A stretch of 64,000 nucleotides of DNA, taken from positions 99,774-163,773 of the forward strand of contig NBOG01000009.1 in NCBI GenBank assembly GCA_002104535.1, in the 5' to 3' direction. Made by a program: the position numbers and the translations under genes. Below are positions 56,447 through 64,000 of the stretch, piece by piece (positions within the stretch are counted from its first letter, which is position 1; each line of letters starts with the position of its first letter). The notes below the pieces were generated by a model, which was not told the DNA's origin, searched no databases, and saw nothing but the letters and a program-made list of their open reading frames with translations. Origin of the DNA: Cognaticolwellia sediminilitoris (GTDB lineage: Bacteria; Pseudomonadota; Gammaproteobacteria; Enterobacterales; Alteromonadaceae).

Positions 56447-56473
56447 AAAGCAGCCTAAAAGCTGCTTTTTTTT
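56447..56473 (+). terminator. Terminator after argA
   Basis: AAAAGCAGC and GCTGCTTTT pair around CTAAAA, followed by more T residues. It closes the argCBFGHA block. Confidence 0.9.
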
Positions 56474-56490
56474 GCCTAAATTGAAGTAAA

Positions 56491-56510
56491 TTGTTACAAA
56501 TTGGTAACAA
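56491..56510. promoter_or_regulatory. Operator-like inverted repeat upstream of the export operon
   Basis: TTGTTAC-AAATTG-GTAACAA is a perfect 7-base inverted repeat with 6-base spacer, about 117 bases before the barrel gene start. The 11-mer AAATTGTTACA also occurs at 17881-17891, upstream of the pglF-like gene. A regulator site is possible; which regulator is unknown. Confidence 0.4.
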
Positions 56511-56626
56511 ATGATTTTAAAGTGGCTTGTTTTTGTGCATACTGAAGTCTGTCAAAGCAGTATTGCTAAACGGATTAGAACTTTAATTCGATTTAAATAA
56601 TAATAATAAACAGGCAAATTTGAGAT

Positions 56627-57787
56627 ATGAGTTTTTCCCGAATTTTCACTTTGTGTGCAATTTGCACATTTAGTGCTTTAGTTCAGGCAGAATCTGAAAA
56701 TAAAGTGGCTTTTAACGTCGCCACTGAAGCAGGCTACATAGATAATTTTTTATATCTAGCTCATGATGAGCAAAGTACTGCATACTATAATCTGTCATCG
56801 GACTTAGCTTTTACCACTAAAAGTCAGCAATCAGCATTTACTGTTGATGCTAAAGTAACGTCGAATTTTTTTCAAAATTTCGATAGTGATAATCATACCA
56901 ATTTCACCATTATTCCTAAATACCAATTTAAGTTTAGTCAAAATCAGCGCTTATACCTCTCGGGGCTTTGGCTGAATAGTTATGCTTATAGAGGACTTGG
57001 CATATCAACAGGCGACGCAAAAAATTTATCGCAAGGTGACGAACAAGAAAACATGGCTGCCGTACTGGGCTATGAATACGGTACATTCGAGTCACAGGGT
57101 AAGTTAAACTTTGAATTAACCTACAATGAAAATCAATTTACTACCCGTCGAGATTTAACTCGTAGCTTAGACACCGAAATAGTTAACTTTAAATCAAATT
57201 TTGATTACTTGTTATCAGGTAAAACTTTCTTAGCGTTTGATTTAGATTATAAAATTACAGAGTATCCTAATGATGCTTTGAATAATCGAGATAGTATTAC
57301 CGGTTTAGTCGGTGTTAAGTGGTATACCACGGTGATAAGTGAATTTAATTTTTTAGTGGGCTTCCAACAGCTAAATTTTTCAGATAGTCGATTAAGTAAC
57401 GAAGAAGCATTTAAATGGCGTTTTGATTATACCTGGCGTCCTTCTGATTATACTAAACTGCATTTTGTTTCAAACCGTAAATTTGATGAGAGCTATCGCT
57501 TAATTAGTAGTTACCGGTTAGCGGATACGCACCAAGTTAACCTTGAACATGCCTTTACCGAAACGTTAGATTTTTTTGCCAGCGTTGGTCTCAATAACGA
57601 AAAGTTTATAACAGAACAAAGAACCCAAGAAGAAGATTACTTTTTTGCTCAATTGACTTTAAATTATCAATATAGCGCTAGGTTAAGTATGCAGTTAAAT
57701 TATCAATATAAATCGTTAGCTGCTAACGTCGATAACATCGATTATTTATACAATAGTGTCGGTTTTAAATTGAAAGTTTCACTGTAA
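56627..57787 (+). CDS. Outer-membrane beta-barrel of a polysaccharide export locus
   Basis: A 386-residue protein with signal peptide (cleavage after VQAES region) and many alternating strands with aromatic girdles, such as YKITEYP and LNYQYSARLSMQLNYQY. The last strand ends KLKVSL. It resembles EpsL/VpsM-type barrels found next to short Wza-like proteins. In such loci the barrel, not the OPX protein, is thought to form the outer-membrane pore. No other domain is seen. First gene of the trio. Confidence 0.8.
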   Translation: MSFSRIFTLCAICTFSALVQAESENKVAFNVATEAGYIDNFLYLAHDEQSTAYYNLSSDLAFTTKSQQSAFTVDAKVTSNFFQNFDSDNHTNFTIIPKYQFKFSQNQRLYLSGLWLNSYAYRGLGISTGDAKNLSQGDEQENMAAVLGYEYGTFESQGKLNFELTYNENQFTTRRDLTRSLDTEIVNFKSNFDYLLSGKTFLAFDLDYKITEYPNDALNNRDSITGLVGVKWYTTVISEFNFLVGFQQLNFSDSRLSNEEAFKWRFDYTWRPSDYTKLHFVSNRKFDESYRLISSYRLADTHQVNLEHAFTETLDFFASVGLNNEKFITEQRTQEEDYFFAQLTLNYQYSARLSMQLNYQYKSLAANVDNIDYLYNSVGFKLKVSL

Positions 57788-57858
57788 TTCATTGTTTTAC
57801 GGTTATAAATTAAAGGGATTTAATAAATTTAAAAATATAATTTTATTGGAAGAGAACT

Positions 57859-58368
57859 ATGCGAATTTTGCTGTTTTGTATGTTGTTTTTTCTCGGCCAG
57901 GCAATAGCTGGTGATTATAAATTAGGTGCGGGTGATCAAATCCATATCATGGTTTATGGTGAAGATGACCTAACGACTACGATTAAAATCGATAAATCAG
58001 GTGTTATTTCATTCCCATTTATATCTGATATTACAGTTGCGGGCTTAACCGCTAAAGCTTTAGAAAATAAAATAGCTGATGGCTTACGAGGGGACTATTT
58101 AATTGATCCACAAGTAACTGTAGCTATAGCGACTTATCGTCCATTTTTTATTCATGGACAAGTTAAACGCCCTGGCGGCTACCCTTATCAGGAAGATTTA
58201 ACCTTAGATAAGGCTATTGCTATTGCCGGCGGATTAGCGGCAAGAGCATCAAAATCATCATGGAAGATAACGCGTTTAGTGAAAGGAACTAAGCAAGTAT
58301 TTGAAGGTAATGTCGCCAGTGCAATTCTGCCGGATGACATAATAGAAATAGAGCAAAGCTTTTTTTGA
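57859..58368 (+). CDS. Short polysaccharide export (OPX, Wza-like) protein
   Basis: A 169-residue periplasmic protein. After a signal peptide (near AIAGDYKLGAGD) comes a polysaccharide-export domain (about 19-95) and one SLBB domain (about 100-155, FFIHGQVKRPGGYPYQEDLT). It has no lipobox Cys and no C-terminal amphipathic helix. In Wza that helix crosses the outer membrane. This fits the OPX class that depends on a beta-barrel partner, and one is encoded just before. Overlaps the next gene by 4 bases. Confidence 0.88.
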   Translation: MRILLFCMLFFLGQAIAGDYKLGAGDQIHIMVYGEDDLTTTIKIDKSGVISFPFISDITVAGLTAKALENKIADGLRGDYLIDPQVTVAIATYRPFFIHGQVKRPGGYPYQEDLTLDKAIAIAGGLAARASKSSWKITRLVKGTKQVFEGNVASAILPDDIIEIEQSFF

Positions 58369-60524
58369 ATAAACATGAACACGACCCGTTAATATCGGCA
58401 AATGAAGAAGTGGCCTTAAAAGAAATTTTAACGCCGCTTTGGTCGCGTCGTTGGAAAATTTTATTTTTTACTTTAATCATTACATTTTTTGCTGCGCTAT
58501 ATCTTTCTCTACTTAAACCATCTTATAGAGCAACAGCAATTTTACAAATAGGCACAAACAAACCGGCTAATACATTGTCGATTAATGATGCTTTTAATGA
58601 GTCAAATGCCAGTAAAGAGCAAATTCAAACACAATTTGAGCTATTGCGTTCTCGCAAGTTTGCAGAGCGAGTGATCACTCAGCTTAATTTAGTCGAGCAT
58701 GAAGAATTTAATAGTGGTAAATATAACGATAAAATTTCATTTTTTGGTGATATAGGTCGACGTAACTCTAAACCTGCGGTTAGTGATATCATTGCTAAGT
58801 ATCAACGTAAATTAAGCATTGTTCCGATTACTGGTACCGAATTAGTTAAAATTTCTTATGCTTCTTATTCAGCAAAGTTATCGCAGCGGGTAGCTAACCA
58901 AGTCGGTATTACTTACCTGCAATATCAAGATGAAATCCACAGTGCGTCTAAGGAAACGACATCTCAATGGTTGGTAGATCAACTTGAAGAATTGGGAAAG
59001 AAACTTGAGACTTCAGAATTATCACTACAAGTTTACCGAGAAACAGAGGGTATTGTTGATATTCACGGTGTTGTTGGTTTAGTCGGATCTCAATTAACAG
59101 AATTAACTTCTGAAACGCTTAAAGCAACCAAGTTAGCGGATGATCTCGCTATTTCCTATCAGGATATTCAGAAGTACGCTGGTGATATTAATAAACTTAG
59201 CGAATTACATGAAATAAGTAGTCACGCGACCATAATACAATTACGTCGAGCAGAAGAAAAAATTGAGCGGAAATTATTTGAATTATCTCAACGATACGGA
59301 CCCAAGCACCCGAAAAAACTGGCAGTAAACGCCGAATTGTTATCGCTTCAAAACCGTATCAAACAACAAGTTTACGATATAGTAACCTCCCTAGAAAAAG
59401 AATATTTCAGTGCAGTAGAGCGAGTCAATGGCACTAAACAACGGTTAGAAATCGCCAAAAAAGACTATCTTCGTTTAAGTCGCTTACAGAATAAGTTTTC
59501 TCAATTAACCCGCGAAGTGGACACAAACAAAGAGCTTTATAATAACTATTTAGTACGCTTAAAAGAAGCCGATGCAATGGGCAACTATAAAGCCAATTTT
59601 TATGTGCGCTTTATCGACAAAGCGATTGTTCCCAAAAGCCAATTCGCGCCTAATAAAATACTGGTGATGATGTTAACTTTTGTACTATCGATGGCGTTAA
59701 TTTCCTTGATTATCATTATGCGTGAGTTACTCATGGACACCCTTAATTCACGTCGTAAACTTGAAAACTTTAATGAGGCACAGATTCTCGCGGTTTTACC
59801 CAAGATCAAGGCAAGCCTTACTGATAATAAGGAAGATATTTATGATGTCGATAATCGTTTTACTGAAGCAATAAGAACCTTAAGAACCGCTTTACTTTTT
59901 AATAATGAAAAAGCGCCGCCGAAAGTTATTTCAGTAACATCATCTGTTCCCAATGAAGGAAAGTCTACAGTTGCGCTACATTTGGCTCGTTCGTTTAGTG
60001 AAATGGAGAAAGTGCTACTCATTGAAGCAGATATGCGTCACCCGACCATCGCTAAAAATATGAATTTAAATGAACATCGCCCAGGACTCTCAAATTTATT
60101 AGCGAAAACGCATCAAATTAATGAATGTATACTGCGAGATAAAAACGTAAAGTTAGACATCCTAACTTCTGGTATTTCTCCTGCGAATCCGCTGGCATTT
60201 CTTTCTATGAAGCGCTTTAGCATGTTAATTAAAGTTTTTGGTAATTTTTATGATCGCATTATTATCGAAACACCTCCGGTAAACGCTGTGAGCGACGCTG
60301 TTATAATTTCTAAGTTAGTTGATAGTGTTATATATATTGTTCATGGTAATAAAACCAAACGTGAACAAATCTCTTCTGGTTTAAGGTTATTAAGACAAGT
60401 TAATGCTCCAATAGAAGGTGTTGTGATTAACCATAGTGAAAACATTGATACAGACAAATATCAAAACAAATATTACACCGAACGTAACAACATTATTAAG
60501 CTTGCAGCAAGAAAGCGTGGCTAA
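58365..60524 (+). CDS. wzc: Wzc-type chain-length / tyrosine autokinase
   Basis: A 719-residue inner-membrane protein that controls polymer length and export. The start is a TTG overlapping the previous stop; no better ATG is in frame. The Wzz domain and first helix are at about 30-46, then coiled coils, and a second helix near 440. The BY-kinase domain has Walker A SSVPNEGKSTVAL and Walker A' VLLIEADMRHP. A C-terminal Tyr cluster (DKYQNKYYTERNN) gives the phosphorylation sites. Follows the OPX gene, as in many capsule and EPS operons. Confidence 0.9.
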   Translation: MNKHEHDPLISANEEVALKEILTPLWSRRWKILFFTLIITFFAALYLSLLKPSYRATAILQIGTNKPANTLSINDAFNESNASKEQIQTQFELLRSRKFAERVITQLNLVEHEEFNSGKYNDKISFFGDIGRRNSKPAVSDIIAKYQRKLSIVPITGTELVKISYASYSAKLSQRVANQVGITYLQYQDEIHSASKETTSQWLVDQLEELGKKLETSELSLQVYRETEGIVDIHGVVGLVGSQLTELTSETLKATKLADDLAISYQDIQKYAGDINKLSELHEISSHATIIQLRRAEEKIERKLFELSQRYGPKHPKKLAVNAELLSLQNRIKQQVYDIVTSLEKEYFSAVERVNGTKQRLEIAKKDYLRLSRLQNKFSQLTREVDTNKELYNNYLVRLKEADAMGNYKANFYVRFIDKAIVPKSQFAPNKILVMMLTFVLSMALISLIIIMRELLMDTLNSRRKLENFNEAQILAVLPKIKASLTDNKEDIYDVDNRFTEAIRTLRTALLFNNEKAPPKVISVTSSVPNEGKSTVALHLARSFSEMEKVLLIEADMRHPTIAKNMNLNEHRPGLSNLLAKTHQINECILRDKNVKLDILTSGISPANPLAFLSMKRFSMLIKVFGNFYDRIIIETPPVNAVSDAVIISKLVDSVIYIVHGNKTKREQISSGLRLLRQVNAPIEGVVINHSENIDTDKYQNKYYTERNNIIKLAARKRG

Positions 60525-60594
60525 CTTCATTTAATACAGTTTATGCTTTACAGATTTTTGCGTACAATGAGGCAAAATCTTTATAGTCACCGTT

Positions 60595-61611
60595 ATGAAA
60601 ATACGCACTAAATTCTCTTTACAAGCTTGCAATAGTTTTAATATTCCAGCCATTACCGCTGAAATACTCTTCCCCGCTTCTCTAAGTGAACTATCTGAGC
60701 TGTCTGATGAGAAAGTGTCACAGTCTTATATCTTAGGTGAAGGTACTAATACACTTTTCTGTCAGCCAGATGCGCCAATTATTATTAAGCCTAACTTGAT
60801 GGGCATTGAAGTCACTGAAACTGAAAAGAGTTTCCATGTCAGTGCTGCTTGTGCTGAAAATTGGCATGAGTTCGTTAAGTTTTGTATTAGCAGCGGTATC
60901 TATGGACTTGAAAACTTGGCTTTAATTCCTGGCAGTGTTGGTGCAGCTCCCGTACAAAATATTGGTGCTTATGGGGTTGAAGTAAGCGACTTCATCGAGC
61001 GTGTCAGTTGGTATGATTTTTCTAAACATAAACTAGTTGAATTCAGTCAAGCTGAATGTCAATTTGGTTATAGAAATAGTCTTTTCAAACAAACATTAAG
61101 TGGCAAAGGGATAATTACACATGTACATTTTAAATTTCCAAAATTATGGCAGCCGGTAGCGAGTTACCAAGGGTTAAATGATATGGGGTTAGCCGTAACT
61201 CCGAGCAAAATCATGGCTAAAGTTATTGAATTGCGGCAATCGAAGCTACCTGATCCTAAACATCTGCCCAATGCTGGAAGTTTTTTTAAAAACCCAGTTA
61301 TAAGCAGGCAAACTTTTAAAACCATGCAACAGCAATATGACACTATGCCTTTTTATCAACAACAAAATGGTGATATTAAATTAGCGGCCGGTTGGTTAAT
61401 TGAACAGACAGGTCTGAAAGGTTTTCGCCTTAAAGGGGTCGGCGTTCATGAAAAACAAGCGTTAGTTATTGTCAATTATGCTAGTAATTGCGGTCTAGAC
61501 ATTGTTGAACTTTCACAGTTAATTCAAAGTAAGGTGATGGAGAAATTTGGCATCAACTTAGAGCCTGAAGTTAGGTTTATTGGCTACCCAAGTGTCGGGT
61601 GTGAATCATGA
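60595..61611 (+). CDS. murB: UDP-N-acetylenolpyruvoylglucosamine reductase
   Basis: FAD/NADPH enzyme that makes UDP-MurNAc for peptidoglycan. Length is 338 (E. coli 342). The FAD region is ILGEGTNTLF and ENLALIPGSVGAAPVQNIGA. The catalytic Ser is in PNAGSFFKNP and the Glu is in LEPEVRFIG. The birA start overlaps the last codons by 4 bases, as in enteric murB-birA. Confidence 0.97.
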   Translation: MKIRTKFSLQACNSFNIPAITAEILFPASLSELSELSDEKVSQSYILGEGTNTLFCQPDAPIIIKPNLMGIEVTETEKSFHVSAACAENWHEFVKFCISSGIYGLENLALIPGSVGAAPVQNIGAYGVEVSDFIERVSWYDFSKHKLVEFSQAECQFGYRNSLFKQTLSGKGIITHVHFKFPKLWQPVASYQGLNDMGLAVTPSKIMAKVIELRQSKLPDPKHLPNAGSFFKNPVISRQTFKTMQQQYDTMPFYQQQNGDIKLAAGWLIEQTGLKGFRLKGVGVHEKQALVIVNYASNCGLDIVELSQLIQSKVMEKFGINLEPEVRFIGYPSVGCES

Positions 61612-62582
61612 AGGCCATTCGCGAACAGTTAATTAAACAACTTGTAAAAGGCGAGTTCTTATCAGGCCAAGTTTTAGGAGATGAGCTTGGCGTTAGTAGA
61701 GCGGCGATCTCTAAACATATTGGCGCTTTGCAAGAAATGGGCTTTGATATTTTCAGTGTTACAGGTAAGGGCTATCGTTTAGCGGAGCCGATTGAGCTAC
61801 TCGATGAAACAAAAATTCATGCAGAACTGGCCAAGAAAAATATTAAAACAAAAATTGAAGTACACAATTTAATAGACTCAACCAATAGTTACTTAATGCG
61901 GCGTTTGCCTAATCAAAACGTACCAGGACAAGTTTGCATAGCTGAATATCAGAGTGCTGGTCGTGGTCGAAGAGGCCGGCAGTGGATCTCTCCTTTTGGC
62001 TCTCATATCTATTTATCCATGTACTGGTATTTAGAGCAAGGTATGTCAGCGGCTATGGGGTTAAGTGTAGTGGCAGCACTGGCAGTAAGTGATGCAATTA
62101 ATGCACTTTATAAAGTTAATGTTGAATTGAAGTGGCCAAATGACATCTATTTTAACGGTGTAAAACTTGCCGGCATTCTCATTGATCTTGAAGCACAAGC
62201 GATGGAGCCCTGTCATTGTGTAATAGGTATTGGTTTAAATATTAAAATGCCGAATAAGAGTGCTGAACTCGTTGATCAACCTTGGACTGATTTATCAAGC
62301 GCTATCGGCGTTGAAATAGATCGCAATATACTAGCAGGGCATATAATTTCTGCACTGCTAAAGCGATTAAAGATCCATAGTGAAACGGGTATCAATACCA
62401 TGGTTGCGCAGTGGCAAGCACAAGACTTCTATATCAATAAACCCGTTGCTTTAATTACTGGCGATAAAGTTAAACGAGGCATCTCGCGAGGCATTAACAC
62501 TCAAGGAGCATTAATGTTAGAAGTAAATGGCCAAGTAGGGCCAGTTTATGGCGGTGAAGTAAGCCTAAGGTCAGGACAATGA
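61608..62582 (+). CDS. birA: Biotin operon repressor / biotin-protein ligase BirA
   Basis: Dual-role protein of 324 residues. Residues 1-60 form a winged helix (LGDELGVSRAAISKHIGALQ) that would repress biotin genes. The ligase domain has GRGRRGRQWISPFGSHIYLS for biotinyl-AMP and KWPNDIYFNGVKLAGILI for catalysis. A small C-terminal SH3-like domain ends it. It overlaps murB and coaX by 4 bases each. Confidence 0.96.
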   Translation: MKAIREQLIKQLVKGEFLSGQVLGDELGVSRAAISKHIGALQEMGFDIFSVTGKGYRLAEPIELLDETKIHAELAKKNIKTKIEVHNLIDSTNSYLMRRLPNQNVPGQVCIAEYQSAGRGRRGRQWISPFGSHIYLSMYWYLEQGMSAAMGLSVVAALAVSDAINALYKVNVELKWPNDIYFNGVKLAGILIDLEAQAMEPCHCVIGIGLNIKMPNKSAELVDQPWTDLSSAIGVEIDRNILAGHIISALLKRLKIHSETGINTMVAQWQAQDFYINKPVALITGDKVKRGISRGINTQGALMLEVNGQVGPVYGGEVSLRSGQ

Positions 62583-63310
62583 GGTTATTAGTTGATATTG
62601 GTAATACTCAAGTGAAATATGTCTTTCAAGACACTGGAGAATCGCCTTTTTCTGATATTGTCTATGCAGACTATCAAGTTTTTTTAGCGCAATTATTACA
62701 AGAGAATTTTTCAGGTGTTACTCAAATCATCCTCGCGAATGTTCAAGGTCAAGAAATCCAAGATTCAATTAGACGTTGGGCAGATGAAAATAAGGTTGAA
62801 TTTTTACAAGTTGAAAGTACAAAGCAAGCTTTCGGGGTTACATCTGGTTATGAAACCCCTGAAAGGTTAGGGGTTGACCGCTGGCTTGCAATGATTGGTG
62901 CAAAGCAACTTTATCCCAATGAAAACTTACTGATTATTGATGCGGGAACAGCTACTACCGTTGATTTACTTGCAGGTAGCGGACAACATTATGGCGGTTG
63001 GATAATGCCAGGTATTGAAACATTGTTCGACAGTTTAGTTACGCGAACAAAAAGAATTGATGCTATTGCGAGCACAGCATCAAATTTAGCCTTTGGCGTA
63101 AATAGTTCAGCTTGCGTAAACCATGGTAGTTGGGCAATGACAATCGGGGCAGTTAAAGAGGCTATCACCCAAGCTAATAATATAATGAAGCTAGATAAAA
63201 TATTGTTAACAGGTGGCAACGGTCAAGAAATTGTTAAATTAATTACTGATAACTGTCAGCTTGAGTCTGAGCTGATATTTCACGGACTACGTTGTTTCAA
63301 GCCAAGTTAA
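62579..63310 (+). CDS. coaX: Type III pantothenate kinase
   Basis: First step of coenzyme A synthesis. Length is 243. The ASKHA-fold marks are LLVDIGNTQVKYVF, LIIDAGTATTVDLL and GGWIMPGIETL. PERLGVDRWLAMIGAK is a CoaX signature. E. coli has the unrelated CoaA at the same place after birA, so one form has replaced the other while the position stayed. Confidence 0.96.
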   Translation: MRLLVDIGNTQVKYVFQDTGESPFSDIVYADYQVFLAQLLQENFSGVTQIILANVQGQEIQDSIRRWADENKVEFLQVESTKQAFGVTSGYETPERLGVDRWLAMIGAKQLYPNENLLIIDAGTATTVDLLAGSGQHYGGWIMPGIETLFDSLVTRTKRIDAIASTASNLAFGVNSSACVNHGSWAMTIGAVKEAITQANNIMKLDKILLTGGNGQEIVKLITDNCQLESELIFHGLRCFKPS

Positions 63311-63395
63311 GTAATGCTTATATCGTTTAAAAAATACTATTGTGGATAAAAAAGCAACAAACACAGAAAAACATGGTTTTTTTTGCATTTTCCTG

Positions 63396-63424
63396 TTGCA
63401 TGCTCGAAAACATTACTCTAGAAT
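63396..63424 (+). promoter_or_regulatory. Promoter of the tRNA-tuf operon
   Basis: TTGCAT and TAGAAT are separated by 17 bases, close to the sigma-70 consensus. The -10 is followed by a GC-containing stretch before the first tRNA at 63444. This suits a strong, growth-rate-controlled stable-RNA promoter. Confidence 0.65.
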
Positions 63425-63443
63425 TCGCACCACTTAATGTAGT

Positions 63444-63519
<76 letters not shown>

Positions 63520-63554
63520 TTAATACATTACTTGTAATGTGAAAATTAAAATTT

Positions 63555-63639
63555 GGAGGGGTTCCCGAGTGGCCAAAGGGATCAGACTGTAAATCTGACG
63601 GCTCAGCCTTCGGTGGTTCGAATCCACCTCCCTCCACCA
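63555..63639 (+). tRNA. tRNA-Tyr (GTA)
   Basis: An 85-base class II tRNA with acceptor GGAGGGG, anticodon GTA (CAGACTGTAAATCTG) and a long variable arm. The T-loop is GGTTCGAATCC, and CCA is encoded. Confidence 0.96.
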
Positions 63640-63668
63640 TTTTAACAGAGATAATCTGATAGAATTTA

Positions 63669-63743
<75 letters not shown>

Positions 63744-63758
63744 GTCTTTATAGAAAAT

Positions 63759-63834
63759 GCTGATATGGCTCAGTTGGTAGAGCGCACCCTTGGTAAGGGT
63801 GAGGTCGGCAGTTCGAATCTGCCTATCAGCACCA
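63759..63834 (+). tRNA. tRNA-Thr (GGT)
   Basis: A 76-base tRNA with acceptor GCTGATA/TATCAGC, anticodon GGT in CCCTTGGTAAGGG and encoded CCA. Last of the Thr-Tyr-Gly-Thr cluster that precedes tuf, as in enteric thrU-tyrU-glyT-thrT-tufB. Confidence 0.96.
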
Positions 63835-63893
63835 CTTCTTTAGACCTTCTATAGATTAATCAATGTTTAAACTTATTATATTAATTTATTTAA

Positions 63894-64000
<107 letters not shown>

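Overview
This window reads as chromosomal DNA of an AT-rich marine gammaproteobacterium of the order Alteromonadales, most like Colwellia/Thalassotalea. The evidence is the protein flavour, the housekeeping order (pilMNOPQ-aroKB-damX-dam, argE/argCBFGH(A)-argA, murB-birA-coaX-tRNA-tuf) and the low-GC codon choice. The genus assignment is inference. I see no insertion sequence, integrase, phage gene, CRISPR array or plasmid function. Nearly every base lies in or beside a plausible gene. Layout: (1) 0-5.1 kb carries the nfuA / comF(gntX) / bioH neighbourhood known from enterics, with a secreted M14-type zinc peptidase inserted. (2) 5.2-6.6 kb holds a two-gene unit: a 103-residue protein that looks like a flagellar axial protein reduced to its two ends, and a protein with an HExxH motif. 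(3) 6.6-12.2 kb holds pyrE-rph and yicC, normally a divergent pair. Here they are separated by a three-gene operon: thioredoxin-like protein, Tat-signal gluconate-dehydrogenase small subunit, and a GMC flavoprotein with unusual catalytic positions. (4) 12.2-15.9 kb holds a cold-shock/DUF1294 protein, an unknown, a site-2 protease and a divergent MltA-like protein. (5) 15.9-27.2 kb is a surface-glycan locus. On the minus strand lies a pglF-pglE-pglD-pglC set, predicted to make and load UDP-diNAc-bacillosamine. On the plus strand lie an acetyltransferase, three glycosyltransferases, a polymerase/ligase and a flippase. (6) 27.2-33.5 kb holds a FecA-like receptor with a Fur-box-like site, a TlpA-like protein, two little-known proteins and ompR-envZ. 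(7) 33.5-47.3 kb holds pckA, mrcA, the type IV pilus assembly operon pilMNOPQ, aroK, aroB, damX, dam and a DUF2970 gene. (8) 47.4-56.5 kb holds a complete arginine route from glutamate-acetylation to argininosuccinate lyase, except argD and argJ. argH is fused to an acetyltransferase domain and a separate argA follows. (9) 56.6-60.5 kb holds a polysaccharide export trio: beta-barrel, short OPX protein and Wzc-type kinase. (10) 60.6-64 kb holds murB, birA, coaX, tRNA-Thr/Tyr/Gly/Thr and the start of tuf. How the parts may work together: PglF/E/D make the first sugar nucleotide and PglC loads it on undecaprenyl phosphate. The plus-strand transferases would extend the repeat unit, the flippase and polymerase would handle it, and the export trio about 30 kb away could export it. 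The link between the two glycan loci is inferred, not shown. The items most worth a second look are the mini axial-like/HExxH pair, the altered GMC operon, the bacillosamine module, the barrel-dependent export trio and a 13-codon reading frame ending in three arginine codons upstream of argC.
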